Assembly: GCF_013346935.1 (NCBI RefSeq)
Contig: NZ_JAAEEB010000005.1
Coordinates: 48,144 to 112,143, forward strand
Source: Lactobacillus melliventris
GTDB lineage: Bacteria; Bacillota; Bacilli; Lactobacillales; Lactobacillaceae
Direction: 5' to 3'
DNA length: 64,000 nucleotides
Made by a program: the position numbers and the translations under genes
The notes under the pieces: model-generated
Told to the model about the DNA's origin: nothing
Database searches by the model: none
What the model saw: the letters and a program-made list of their open reading frames with translations, nothing else
In this document: piece by piece, positions 51,069 to 60,616 of the stretch
Numbering within the stretch: position 1 is the stretch's first letter
Layout of the letters: every line of letters begins with the position of its first letter

Positions 51069-52931
51069 ATGACCAAAAAAATAACTGCAAATCCGGGCAA
51101 ATACACTGGCTCGGGTCAAGGTAAAGAAAGTCAAATTAACCTTGAAGTTGAGGTTGACACAGATAAAATCGTTAATGTTAAACCATTGGATAAATATGCG
51201 CCAGACAGTTTGGCTGACAATGCATTTAAGAAGATGGCCCAAAAGATTGTTGACCAGCAATCAGTTGATGTTGATGTTGTTTCTGGAGCTTCCGAAACTT
51301 CTCGCGGTATTATTGCGGGTGTAAAAGAAGCCCTTGATAAAGCCGGTGTTGACTACGATGCTCTTAAAGAAAATGGTGGTCAAAATACCGGTAAGAAAGA
51401 AGAAACTATTGACGTTGACGTCGCCATAGTTGGTGCCGGTGGTGCTGGCGTGGCAGCTGCTTTAGCTGCGCGGCAACATGGCGCTAGCGTTGCCTTATTT
51501 GAAAAAACTATTTCTCCACTTGGTGCAAGTACGTTTGCCGGAGGAATGTTTGCAGGAGACAGTCAACAACAAAAAGACCAAGATGCAGTCGTTTCCAAGA
51601 AGTGGCTTTATGACGAATACATGGACGCTTCTCAAGGCTACATGAATTCAATTCTTGTGCGCCGCATTATCGATGAATCAGGTAAGACCGTTGATTGGTT
51701 AAATGAAAACGGCGCAATCATGAAATTGGTTGATGCTGGTACTGGCGGCAGTTACGATCACATTGGTATGCCGGCTACCCTTCATGGCTATCAAGAAGGC
51801 GGCACTAAGGCAGTAACTAAATTGATTGAAAAATTCAAGTCAATTGGCGGCAAGATGTACTTTGGCTTTGCTGGCAAAAAACTGCTGCAAGATGATGGCA
51901 AAGTTGTTGGTTTAATTGCTGAAAGCGACGAAGAAACTCTTCACGTTAATGCTAAGAAAGTTGTTATTGCTACAGGTGGCTTTGGTGGTAACCCTGAAAT
52001 GCGCAAGGAATACTTGGGTGATGTCAGCACGCAAGGACAAGTTTTGCAAAATACCGGTGACGGCTTGAACATGGCTTGGGATGCAGGAACCGCTCATCAT
52101 ATCAACGGCTCAACTCATTACTTCTGGCAAACATTTAGCAATAAAGATATCGGTGAAATGGTTAAACTTGTCGGCCCCAACTGGATGCCTCTTAATGCGC
52201 TAGCTGACTTTCCAAACTTGCGTGTTAATAATCGTGGTCAGCGTTATGCCAGCGAAACCCATGCATTAGACTTTGCTGTTCATGGAGCTGAATTGTCAGA
52301 ACAACCACAACAAACTGAATTCGTTGTCTTTGATCAGGCAATGCTCGATAAGATCAAAGAAGGTGGGACAGTTGCAATTGAAGATCACTATGGCAAGTGG
52401 AAGAACCATCGCCAGTTCTACATGGAATTTAATTATCCAACAGATACTGAAGAAAATATTAAGCATGAACATGAAAAGACAGACTTTACTGCACTGTTAA
52501 ATAAGCTGGCTGCAACTAACGTTGTATTTATTGGTAATACAATTACTGAATTAGCTGAAAAAATGGGTGTTAACAAAGAAAATCTGCAAAAAGCGGTTGA
52601 GCAATACAATGACGCTAAGAAGAAGGGTGAAGATGACTTGTTCTTCTCTGATACCAAGAGAATGATTCCGGTTGAAAACGGACCATTTTACGCTGTGAAA
52701 TTTATTGCCCGTAACCTTGGAACTCTTGGCGGTGCCACAATTGATGAAAAAATGCATGCTTTAACTGCAAAAGGCGAACCTGTGCCTAACCTTTACGTAG
52801 CTGGTGCCGATGCATCTGGAATGTATGGCAAGGCTTATGTTGACTTTGAAGGTGGTACTTTAGGCTTTGCTTATATCTCTGGTAGATTAGCCGGAATTGA
52901 TGCGGCGGAAACTGCTAAAGCCGGTAAATAG
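51069..52931 (+). CDS. Fumarate-reductase-type flavoprotein with N-terminal FMN-binding domain
   Basis: A 620-residue flavoprotein. Residues 1-95 form an FMN_bind domain ending in SVDVDVVSGASETSRGI, the likely covalent FMN attachment motif. A short linker (GGQNTGKKEETID) leads to the FAD domain starting VDVAIVGAGGAGVAAALAAR near residue 118. The GNPEMRKEYLGD and YVAGADASGMYGKAYVDFEG segments match fumarate-reductase-type active-site blocks. The FMN domain is at the opposite end from that of the 45234 gene. It is the third gene of the operon, with GAAAGGA before the ATG. Confidence 0.85.
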   Translation: MTKKITANPGKYTGSGQGKESQINLEVEVDTDKIVNVKPLDKYAPDSLADNAFKKMAQKIVDQQSVDVDVVSGASETSRGIIAGVKEALDKAGVDYDALKENGGQNTGKKEETIDVDVAIVGAGGAGVAAALAARQHGASVALFEKTISPLGASTFAGGMFAGDSQQQKDQDAVVSKKWLYDEYMDASQGYMNSILVRRIIDESGKTVDWLNENGAIMKLVDAGTGGSYDHIGMPATLHGYQEGGTKAVTKLIEKFKSIGGKMYFGFAGKKLLQDDGKVVGLIAESDEETLHVNAKKVVIATGGFGGNPEMRKEYLGDVSTQGQVLQNTGDGLNMAWDAGTAHHINGSTHYFWQTFSNKDIGEMVKLVGPNWMPLNALADFPNLRVNNRGQRYASETHALDFAVHGAELSEQPQQTEFVVFDQAMLDKIKEGGTVAIEDHYGKWKNHRQFYMEFNYPTDTEENIKHEHEKTDFTALLNKLAATNVVFIGNTITELAEKMGVNKENLQKAVEQYNDAKKKGEDDLFFSDTKRMIPVENGPFYAVKFIARNLGTLGGATIDEKMHALTAKGEPVPNLYVAGADASGMYGKAYVDFEGGTLGFAYISGRLAGIDAAETAKAGK

Positions 52932-52998
52932 TTTTATATAATCAGGTATAAATTTTAAAAACTGGTTTGTACTTAATTTTTTATTTGAGGAGGAGAAT

Positions 52999-54444
52999 AT
53001 GACACAAGAAAAATATGATGTAGTAATTGTTGGCGCTGGTCTTGCTGGCTTTGCTGCCGCAGATGAAGCTGTTGACAATAATTTGCAAACTTTGCTGGTT
53101 GAAAAAGGTAAAACAACTGGTGGCACTGGCAATTATGTTGAAGGTGTTTTTGCTGCTGATTCAGAACTGCAAAAAAAGGATAACGCGGTTCTGAACAAGG
53201 AAGATTTGCTTAAAGAAGAACTGACTTATTCGCATTACAAGGCAGACGGCAAAATGTGGCAAAAATATATCGACAATGCCGGTAAAAATGTTTCTTGGCT
53301 TGAAGACCATGGTGCCGTAATTGGTATGGTAGCAAACCTGGGTTCCGGTGCCCGGACCTGGCATTTATTTAAAGGCAGGGGTCATGATGCTATTCATAAT
53401 GGCTTAGAGCCATACGCTAAGAAAAAGGGCATCACGATTCTTACTTTAACTAGGGTAACTGACTTAAAACAAAATGCTGACCACACTTATGATGTTACTC
53501 TGACTAATGTAGTAGAAAAAACTACTCAAGTTGTTACTGCTAAAAACGTGGTTTTGGCTACAGGTGGTTATCTGAACGACCAAAAATTATTAGAAAGTAC
53601 GCCTCATCAAAATCCTGATAACATTATTCCAGTTAACTCTGGTAAAAATACGGGAGACGGTTTGAGATTGGCCTGGAAGCTGGGCGCTAAAAAATACTTT
53701 ACCGGAATGGCAATGATGTTTGGCGGCCAACTAAAAGATAAGACTGTCCCATCTTTCAAGTTATGGGGGACAGCTATCTGGAGTTCAGTTTGTGACCAGC
53801 CGCAAATGTGGGTTAATGAATTAGGCGAGCGTTTTGTCGATGAAAGTGCAGCAGTTGTAAACTGGGCTAACGAAGGTAACGCAATGAACCGCCAAGATCG
53901 GGTATTCTGCATCTTTAGTCAAAAGATTTTGGATGACTTTACTGATAAATCTTACCCAAGGTCAATGAAGCCATTTGTTCCAGAAGACAGGTACCCAACT
54001 TTGCGTGATGACATTGCCAAGGCTGAAAAAGAAGGTCACCAGTACTTGCACAAAGCTGCAACGCTGGAGGAACTAGCTCAAGAAATTGCTACTCCTAACT
54101 TAGTTGCTTACGTCAAACACTACAATGAGATGGCGGCAAACGGTGAAGATACCGATTTTCATAAACCGGCCAAATATTTGTTGCCAGTTGATGGCAAGGG
54201 TCCATTTTACGCCATTGAATTAGGTGTTGGTGCCTATACTACTGGTGACGGCCTTCGTGTTAATATCAATAATGAAGTACTTGATACTAAAGGCAGACCT
54301 ATTGCAGGCTTATATGCTATTGGTGGTGACGGTTCTGCTGTTCTGTATGGTGATACTTATGGTGTTAATGTTCCTGGTACACATGCAGGTTATTGTATCT
54401 TTTCAGGTCGTAATGCAATCAAAGCAATTGCGGCTAAGGAATAA
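52999..54444 (+). CDS. FAD-dependent oxidoreductase, no FMN domain
   Basis: A 481-residue FAD enzyme of the same superfamily. The N-terminal motif is YDVVIVGAGLAGFAAADEAV, with GGTGNYVEGVFAADSE as the conserved catalytic-domain entry. The C-terminal FAD block is LYAIGGDGSAVLYGDTYGVN. It is the last gene of the operon, 67 bp after the 51069 gene, with GAGGAGG before the ATG. Without an FMN domain it must receive electrons from NADH through another protein or directly. The strong terminator at 54493 closes the operon. Confidence 0.82.
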   Translation: MTQEKYDVVIVGAGLAGFAAADEAVDNNLQTLLVEKGKTTGGTGNYVEGVFAADSELQKKDNAVLNKEDLLKEELTYSHYKADGKMWQKYIDNAGKNVSWLEDHGAVIGMVANLGSGARTWHLFKGRGHDAIHNGLEPYAKKKGITILTLTRVTDLKQNADHTYDVTLTNVVEKTTQVVTAKNVVLATGGYLNDQKLLESTPHQNPDNIIPVNSGKNTGDGLRLAWKLGAKKYFTGMAMMFGGQLKDKTVPSFKLWGTAIWSSVCDQPQMWVNELGERFVDESAAVVNWANEGNAMNRQDRVFCIFSQKILDDFTDKSYPRSMKPFVPEDRYPTLRDDIAKAEKEGHQYLHKAATLEELAQEIATPNLVAYVKHYNEMAANGEDTDFHKPAKYLLPVDGKGPFYAIELGVGAYTTGDGLRVNINNEVLDTKGRPIAGLYAIGGDGSAVLYGDTYGVNVPGTHAGYCIFSGRNAIKAIAAKE

Positions 54445-54492
54445 AAAAGCCAAAAATAATTCCTAAAAATAAAAAAATAATACCCCCAAGTT

Positions 54493-54532
54493 AAAAGACT
54501 AACTTCAGTTTTGAATAAGTTAGTCTTTTTTT
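54493..54532. terminator. Terminator of the flavoprotein operon
   Basis: AAAAGACTAACTT / AAGTTAGTCTTTT perfect stem with a T-run; it can also serve the convergent AraC-type gene. Confidence 0.93.
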
Positions 54533-54551
54533 GGTTAAATGAAAAAATATG

Positions 54552-55388
54552 TTACTTATTTTGCTTTTTAAATTGACTAGGTGATATTTGGTAGACGGAA
54601 TAAAAAGCATTATATAAATTACGATATGTCATAAAGCCTGTTAATTCAGAGATTTCTAACCAAGACTTGGAGGAAGAGTTCATCAAATCAATTGCCTTGT
54701 TAATTCTGACTAATCTTAAAAGGTCGGAAAAGGAAGTACCTAAATTTTTCTTTATTAGCCTTGAAGTATAACCATTTGAATAGCAAAAGTGTTGCGCAAT
54801 ATCATTGATTCGTAACTCATGCTGGTAGTTCTTTAATATAAATTTAGTAAGCTCTTCTATAAAGTTGATGTTACTCTCTTCTTCGATTGTTTTACTTTCT
54901 TGAGCATAGTATTCAGTCAGAATGCGAATGACGTTTATCACCTCTGTCATAATTTTGAGGTTAGTAACTAAGTTGCTTTTTTTATTTTGTAAACTAATAA
55001 TGCTGGCAAATGTTGCAATTAGTTCTTGGTCATTCTCTGACTTTTCAATGCATGAATTAGCGTTAAAAACATATTCATGTAAAAATTCTTTATTAGTTAT
55101 CTCGCTTAAAAAAGGCAGTGGTAATTGAATACATAATACCCAGTTTTGTTGTGGGCTTTTTGTTGAGTGAATTTGATAGGGATTAATTACCACAAAATCA
55201 TTTTTGCCCAACAAGTAGCTTTGATTTTTTAATTTTACTTCGAGTTTACCCTGAGCACAGTACAGTATTTCAGTACTTTGGTGCCAATGTAAAGGAATTA
55301 CCCTATTCAAATTATGAGCGTGAAAATTAAATATTTTAAAAGGCAACTTTTTAGAATTGCTGATTTTTTCATGTTGGATATAGGACAT
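54552..55388 (-). CDS. AraC-family regulator with cupin domain
   Basis: A 278-residue transcription factor. The N-terminal cupin includes VIPLHWHQSTEILYCAQGKL and a KNDFVVINPYQIHS strand; the C-terminal DNA-binding part has INDIAQHFCYSNGYTSRLIK and WLEISELTGFMTYRNLYNAF, followed by YQISPSQFK. It is divergent from the CelB-type PTS gene and the GH3 and GH43 genes and probably activates them when the sugar is present. Start is ambiguous between 55397 and 55388; the latter has a weak GAG-type site. Confidence 0.87.
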   Translation of the reverse strand: MSYIQHEKISNSKKLPFKIFNFHAHNLNRVIPLHWHQSTEILYCAQGKLEVKLKNQSYLLGKNDFVVINPYQIHSTKSPQQNWVLCIQLPLPFLSEITNKEFLHEYVFNANSCIEKSENDQELIATFASIISLQNKKSNLVTNLKIMTEVINVIRILTEYYAQESKTIEEESNINFIEELTKFILKNYQHELRINDIAQHFCYSNGYTSRLIKKNLGTSFSDLLRLVRINKAIDLMNSSSKSWLEISELTGFMTYRNLYNAFYSVYQISPSQFKKQNK

Positions 55389-55524
55389 TGTTATCATCTC
55401 GCATAATGTTATAATGGAAGGTCATTATTTTACAGCTTTTTCCTCTGGAAAATGTATTTTAACACATCTGAAATCGCTTTACCATAATTAATGAAATAAC
55501 GGGAGCAAAAAGGAGGAGTTTTTT

Positions 55525-56781
55525 ATGAAAGAAAAGATGACAAAGTTTTTTCAAAGAATGCAACCGTGGTTTGACAGGGTAGGAAATAATAAATACCTGC
55601 AAGCAGTTATGGGCGCAATGATGGCTACCTTAGGGCCGATGATCATCGGGTCTTTTGCGACTTTGATTGCCGTTTATGCCAGCAAGTGGAAAATGTTGCA
55701 GTTGGCAAAAATTATGGGTTTTGTCAATTCAGTAACTATTGGTGCTATTGCTTTATATGTTGCGTTTCTGATGGCTAAACACATTGCGGAGATGTTTCTC
55801 AAAGATGATGACGGCACCAGCGCAGGTATAATTTCGTTAATGTCATTTTTGATCATTACACCACTTGGAAATATCAAAAATGTTGCAGCAATTCCAGTTA
55901 CCTGGATTGGCGCAGATGGTCTTTTTTCAGCAATCATAGTTGGTATTGTTGTGGGTAGATCATATGTTTACATGAAGCAGCACAAATGGACTATTAAAAT
56001 GCCGGCTGGGGTTCCGCCAATGGTATCTGATACTTTTGCCGCTTTAATCCCTACTTTATTATTAGGTGTATTCTTTGCAATTGTTGCCTTAGGCTTTAGT
56101 GTGACTCCATTTGGCAGTTTTCATCAACTAATTTTTACTATTATTCAAGCACCTTTACAGCATATTGGTGGTTCATTCTGGGCTATGGTTCTAATTTGTT
56201 TAATTGAACAATTAGTCTGGTTCTTTGGTATTCACGGTACAAATGTAATTACACCAATTGTTGTTCCTATCTGGATGGCACTTGATATGCAAAACTTAAC
56301 AGCATACAAAGCCGGTCGTCCTGTTCCTAACATTTATGGCTATGCCTTCTTTAATTTTTACACTTGGGGAGGAACAGCTTTAGGTCTAGTTTTACTAATG
56401 CTTTTTATTGCTAAGAGTCAGAGATATAAGACTTTGGGTAAAATTTCAATTGTGCCTGCCTTATTTGGAATTACTGAGCCTGTAATTTTTGGTACTCCAT
56501 TAGTTCTTAATTTTGATTTCTTTGTGCCGTTTGTGACAAATAATGCTATTGTGGTCATGATAGCTGGCTTATTAACCAAAGTAGGCATAGTTGCCAGATG
56601 TACGGGTGCTCAGGCAGTATTTGGATTGCCACTGGGCGTGCACGCATTATTAGGGGGACATATTTCAATTGTTATTTTGGTTCTACTGATTCAGTTAGTA
56701 ATTTCGCCTATTCTATGGTACCCGTGGTTTAGAAGAGCCGATAAGAAAGCCTTAGCACAAGAACAAAATGCAGCTAAATAG
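55525..56781 (+). CDS. PTS EIIC component, lactose/cellobiose family
   Basis: A 418-residue integral membrane transporter with ten or so helices. FGIHGTNVITPIVVPIWMAL and ITEPVIFGTPLVLNFDFF are the recurrent EIIC motifs (the Glu-Pro of ITEPVIFG belongs to the sugar site). It moves cellobiose- or xylo-oligosaccharide-like sugars and depends on separate EIIA and EIIB proteins, which are not in the window. AAAGGAGG precedes the ATG. A TGAAATCGCTTTAC sequence upstream (about 55470) matches cre at 12 of 14 positions. It is followed by the GH3 and GH43 genes. Confidence 0.88.
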   Translation: MKEKMTKFFQRMQPWFDRVGNNKYLQAVMGAMMATLGPMIIGSFATLIAVYASKWKMLQLAKIMGFVNSVTIGAIALYVAFLMAKHIAEMFLKDDDGTSAGIISLMSFLIITPLGNIKNVAAIPVTWIGADGLFSAIIVGIVVGRSYVYMKQHKWTIKMPAGVPPMVSDTFAALIPTLLLGVFFAIVALGFSVTPFGSFHQLIFTIIQAPLQHIGGSFWAMVLICLIEQLVWFFGIHGTNVITPIVVPIWMALDMQNLTAYKAGRPVPNIYGYAFFNFYTWGGTALGLVLLMLFIAKSQRYKTLGKISIVPALFGITEPVIFGTPLVLNFDFFVPFVTNNAIVVMIAGLLTKVGIVARCTGAQAVFGLPLGVHALLGGHISIVILVLLIQLVISPILWYPWFRRADKKALAQEQNAAK

Positions 56782-56793
56782 ACTATATAATAG

Positions 56794-56818
56794 AAGAGGT
56801 TGCAATCAACCTCTTTTT
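56794..56818 (+). terminator. Terminator between EIIC and GH3 genes
   Basis: AAGAGGTTG / CAACCTCTT stem, 4-nt loop, T-run. It lies 19 nt before the GH3 start, so the glycosidase genes need readthrough or their own promoter. Confidence 0.75.
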
Positions 56819-56836
56819 CATTAGAAGGTATATATT

Positions 56837-59056
56837 ATGGAAGAAAAACAATTAAAACTGTTGCTGAAGGAAATGAGCCTTGACGAAAAAATTGGGCAGT
56901 TAATTCAATTATCAGGGGAATTTTTTCAAGCAAACGATATTTCATACGGTCCAAGAGATAAATTAGGTATTTCACAGGAAATGGTCGACTTAACCGGCTC
57001 GGTGCTCAACGTTGCGGGAGCTGAGGCTACTCGAAAAGTACAGGACCAACAGATGGCCAGACAGCCGCATCATATTCCTGTCATGTTTATGTCTGATGTA
57101 ATTTATGGTTATAAAACAATTTATCCAATTCCCTTAGGCTTAGGTGCAACTTGGAACCCAGAAATTATAAAGAAGGCTTTTGCTACAGCGGCCGATGAAG
57201 CTTCAGCTGCTGGTATTCAAGTTGCTTATGCTCCTATGCTTGATACCGTGCATGATGCCAGATGGGGCAGGGTCTTAGAATCTCCCGGTGAGGATCCATA
57301 CCTAAATTCTAAATATGCTGAAGCAATGGTTGAAGGTTTTCAGGAAAAAATAGAGGACAATAAAGGAGTAGCAGCCTGCTTTAAGCACTTTGCCGGTTAT
57401 GGTGGAGTTGAGTCTGGCAGAGAATATAATACCGTTGATATGTCAATTAGCAACCTTTATCAGAATTATTTGCCTGCTTATAAAGCAGCAGTAAAAGCTG
57501 GTGCTAAATTAGCAATGACTTCTTTGGCAGCTTTAAATGGCGTTCCGTCAACTGCAGATAAGAGATTGTTAGATAATTTGCTCAGAAAAGCTTGGGGCTT
57601 TAAGGGCATCATTATCTCCGATTATGCTTCAATTTATGAACTGGTTAAACATGGATTTGCTGCAAATACAGTTGATGCATCCTATAAAGCTTTGAATGCT
57701 ACTGTCGACATAGATATGAAATCGCCGTGTTATGCTAACGGTTTAAAGCAGCTGGTAACTAATGGTCAATTAGACGAAAAGAAAATTGATGCAGCCGTTT
57801 GGCGCGTTTTATCATTGAAAAATGACTTTGGTTTGTTCGAAGATCCTTATCGGGGAACATCGCTTGCTAGAGAAAAGGCCAGTGTTTTATCCGAAGATAA
57901 ACGGAATCTGGCCAGAAAAATTGCTACAGAAGCCGTGGTACTGCTCCAAAATAAAAATAACGTTTTACCACTTAACAAAAATGAGAAATTTGCGTTGATA
58001 GGACCATACAGTACCGAACATTCTTTGCTAGGAATGTGGGCTGTACATGGTGAACCTAAAGACAGCGTTTCAATTTATGAGGGATTGAAACGCTATGTGC
58101 CCGATATTAAAACCGCTAAAGGAACAGATATTAATCGCAGTCGTCAGATGCTGAAAGAAATGGGTTTTCCCTCTGATGAAGCAATTTCTCAGGTCATTTC
58201 AACTGAAGAGGAAGAAAAGAATAATAACAAATCGGCACTTCAAGCAGCCCAAGAATCAGATGTTGTGATCTTGGCAATGGGAGAAAGTACTCTTGAAGCC
58301 GGAGAAGCGGGTTCAAAGACGAATCTTTCTTTGCCAGCTAATCAGTTAGATTTGATCAATAAAATTTCTGCTTTGGGTAAAAAAGTAGTTCTCTTAATTA
58401 TTAGTGGCCGCCCACTAGTGTTAACGAACGTTAAAGACAAAGTTGACAGTATACTTGAGTGCTGGTTCCCCGGAACCGAAGGTGGAGCAGCAATTGCTGA
58501 TATTTTATTCGGCAAAGCCAATCCTTCTGGAAGGCTGACAATGTCGTTTCCATACAGTTCAGGACAAGAACCGCTTTATTACAATCACTTGTCAACTGGC
58601 CGTCCTGTTCATGATTCGCAACATGTTGGCCGCTTTTTATCAAAATATTTGGATGCTCCTGCTGAACCTCTATATCCATTTGGCTATGGCCTATCTTATG
58701 GTCATATCAGTTATGAAAAGATGACGTTAGATAAAAAAGAACTGCATCATGATGAACAAATTGTAGCTAAAGTAGTGCTTAAAAATGATAGTGACTGGAA
58801 TTGTGAGGAAACAGTTCAGCTTTATATGCACGACAAAGTAGCCACGATTGTGCAGCCGGTAAAGAGGCTAATTGATTTTAAGAGGGTCGAGATCAAGGCA
58901 CATACAGAAAAAACAGTCAGCTTTAATATTAGTCCTAAGCAATTGACTTTCTTTGATAATACAGGTGAAAAAATTTTAGAAAACGGAGAATTTTCTCTAT
59001 ATATCGGTAGTAATTCACGGGACTGTTTGGCACAGGGTTTTACCTTAGTTGATTAG
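56837..59056 (+). CDS. Family 3 beta-glycosidase
   Basis: A 739-residue cytoplasmic GH3 enzyme. Conserved segments are MFMSDVIYGYKTIYPIPLGL, AYAPMLDTVHDARWGRVLES, CFKHFAGYG, and GIIISDYASIYELVKHGF, where the Asp of SDYA is the nucleophile. The second domain has FALIGPYSTEHSLLG, and the C-terminal FnIII-like domain has YPFGYGLSYGHISY. No signal peptide, so it acts on sugars that have entered the cell. GH3 members are usually beta-glucosidases or beta-xylosidases; the adjacent GH43 gene favours xylo- or arabino-oligosaccharides. Confidence 0.92.
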   Translation: MEEKQLKLLLKEMSLDEKIGQLIQLSGEFFQANDISYGPRDKLGISQEMVDLTGSVLNVAGAEATRKVQDQQMARQPHHIPVMFMSDVIYGYKTIYPIPLGLGATWNPEIIKKAFATAADEASAAGIQVAYAPMLDTVHDARWGRVLESPGEDPYLNSKYAEAMVEGFQEKIEDNKGVAACFKHFAGYGGVESGREYNTVDMSISNLYQNYLPAYKAAVKAGAKLAMTSLAALNGVPSTADKRLLDNLLRKAWGFKGIIISDYASIYELVKHGFAANTVDASYKALNATVDIDMKSPCYANGLKQLVTNGQLDEKKIDAAVWRVLSLKNDFGLFEDPYRGTSLAREKASVLSEDKRNLARKIATEAVVLLQNKNNVLPLNKNEKFALIGPYSTEHSLLGMWAVHGEPKDSVSIYEGLKRYVPDIKTAKGTDINRSRQMLKEMGFPSDEAISQVISTEEEEKNNNKSALQAAQESDVVILAMGESTLEAGEAGSKTNLSLPANQLDLINKISALGKKVVLLIISGRPLVLTNVKDKVDSILECWFPGTEGGAAIADILFGKANPSGRLTMSFPYSSGQEPLYYNHLSTGRPVHDSQHVGRFLSKYLDAPAEPLYPFGYGLSYGHISYEKMTLDKKELHHDEQIVAKVVLKNDSDWNCEETVQLYMHDKVATIVQPVKRLIDFKRVEIKAHTEKTVSFNISPKQLTFFDNTGEKILENGEFSLYIGSNSRDCLAQGFTLVD

Positions 59057-59083
59057 TAAAAAGTTAATTAAGAAAGAATAACT

Positions 59084-60574
59084 ATGAAATATCAAAATCC
59101 AGTTTTAAGAGGTTTTCATCCTGACCCCAGTATTTGTAAAGTTGGCGATACCTACTATTTAGTTACCTCAACATTTGAGTTTCTACCCGGATTACCGGTC
59201 TATCAAAGCAAGGATTTGCTAAATTGGCGCTTGGTAAGTCACGTGATAGATAAAAGCACTGCAAAATATTATCCGTATAGTAATCTTAAAAATTCTCTTG
59301 GCGCTTTTGCCCCTACTATTCGTTTTCATGATGGTATTTTTTATATTGTTTGTGCTTTTGTACCCAGAGGCACTTTTATTGTCAAAACCAGAACTCCCAC
59401 TCAAGGCTGGTCGCAGCCTATTTGGCTAAAAGAAGGAGTCGGCATTGATCCTTCCTTAATCTTTTTGAATGATAAATGTTATCTGCAAATGACAGAAGCT
59501 GGTAAAATAATGCAATTTTTGCTAGATCCGGATACTGGAAAAATATTAAGTGAGGAAAAAATAATTAGTTATGGCACTGGGGGTCGTGATCCTGAAGGCC
59601 CTCATATCTATTATCAATATGGTAAATTTTGGCTCCTGTTAGCAGAAGGAGGAACTCGTTCAGGCCATATGGTAACTATGCAAGTTGCTGATAACATTAA
59701 TGGGCCTTACCATAGTGTAAAAAATAATCCCATTTTGACAAACCGTAATTATAAAAATGAGCTTCAATGCGTTGGTCATGCGGATATAGTTCAAATAGAT
59801 GAAGAAAGATTCTGTCTGGTTGCACTTGCGACCAGACAGCCGCCCCATATTCATCGTACCTTACTAGGACGTGAGACAATTTTATTGCCTGTCAATTGGG
59901 ATGCCAACAAAATTGAAGTTAATAAAAATGAAAAAATGGGCAAGGCAACAGTTAATGTGGCCACGCCATTAAAAACTAATTTGCAGTCGCATAGTGAGGA
60001 AAACTTTAGTGCAGATAATTTGCTTTCTGTGGCGGGATTACCTGATTACCAGCTTGTAAGAAACAAATTAACATTAAAGGCCAATATGCTGCCTCTTAAA
60101 ATGTCTCAGGTGAGCCGACTTGTACCTTCTTTTATTGGTTTTGCGCAAACTGAATTTAACGGTGAATTCTCTTTTTGCTTAAAGGCTGAAGAGCTGAGAG
60201 CGAGTTTAGCCGGATTAACTGTGTATAAAGATGACACACATTATTTTGCAGTTTTGTATAATGCTGAGCAAAATACAATTCAAATAGGCAAACGAGATAG
60301 CGACCTGAAAATTGAGCAGAAGCTAAAGGTAAAACTAAAAGGCAAAATAATCAGATTTATTTTAAAAATGAGGCAAGAAAATTATTGTGTGATTTTAAAG
60401 GATAATGAAACTGAAATTGCTAAAACCAGTATGCTAACCAGACATTTTACTAATGAAGTTAGTGATTCTCCTTTTACAGGTGTAGTAATCGGTTTAAGAG
60501 CAATTGGTCAAACTGACGTTAAATTTAATTCAATTAATTTAAGGTATGAAAATCGTAGTAGCAAAAAAAGGTAG
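59084..60574 (+). CDS. Family 43 beta-xylosidase / alpha-L-arabinofuranosidase
   Basis: A 496-residue cytoplasmic GH43 enzyme. The five-bladed propeller starts PVLRGFHPDPSICKVGDTYY, where the first Asp of HPDPS is the general base. GVGIDPSLIFLND gives the pKa-modulating Asp and GGRDPEGPHIYYQYG the general-acid Glu. A C-terminal beta-sandwich (about 300-496) with LAGLTVYKDDTHYFAVLYN is typical of the xylosidase-like subfamilies. It lies 27 bp after the GH3 gene and shares its transcript. The stop codon is inside the terminator stem. Confidence 0.9.
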   Translation: MKYQNPVLRGFHPDPSICKVGDTYYLVTSTFEFLPGLPVYQSKDLLNWRLVSHVIDKSTAKYYPYSNLKNSLGAFAPTIRFHDGIFYIVCAFVPRGTFIVKTRTPTQGWSQPIWLKEGVGIDPSLIFLNDKCYLQMTEAGKIMQFLLDPDTGKILSEEKIISYGTGGRDPEGPHIYYQYGKFWLLLAEGGTRSGHMVTMQVADNINGPYHSVKNNPILTNRNYKNELQCVGHADIVQIDEERFCLVALATRQPPHIHRTLLGRETILLPVNWDANKIEVNKNEKMGKATVNVATPLKTNLQSHSEENFSADNLLSVAGLPDYQLVRNKLTLKANMLPLKMSQVSRLVPSFIGFAQTEFNGEFSFCLKAEELRASLAGLTVYKDDTHYFAVLYNAEQNTIQIGKRDSDLKIEQKLKVKLKGKIIRFILKMRQENYCVILKDNETEIAKTSMLTRHFTNEVSDSPFTGVVIGLRAIGQTDVKFNSINLRYENRSSKKR

Positions 60575-60594
60575 AAAAAACTCTACCTTTTTTT
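60565..60594 (+). terminator. Terminator of the GH3-GH43 unit
   Basis: AAAAGGTAGA / TCTACCTTTT stem, short A-rich loop and seven Ts. The GH43 stop codon lies in the left arm. Confidence 0.9.
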
Positions 60595-60616
60595 GTGTGA
60601 TATTTACAGTCGAAAC

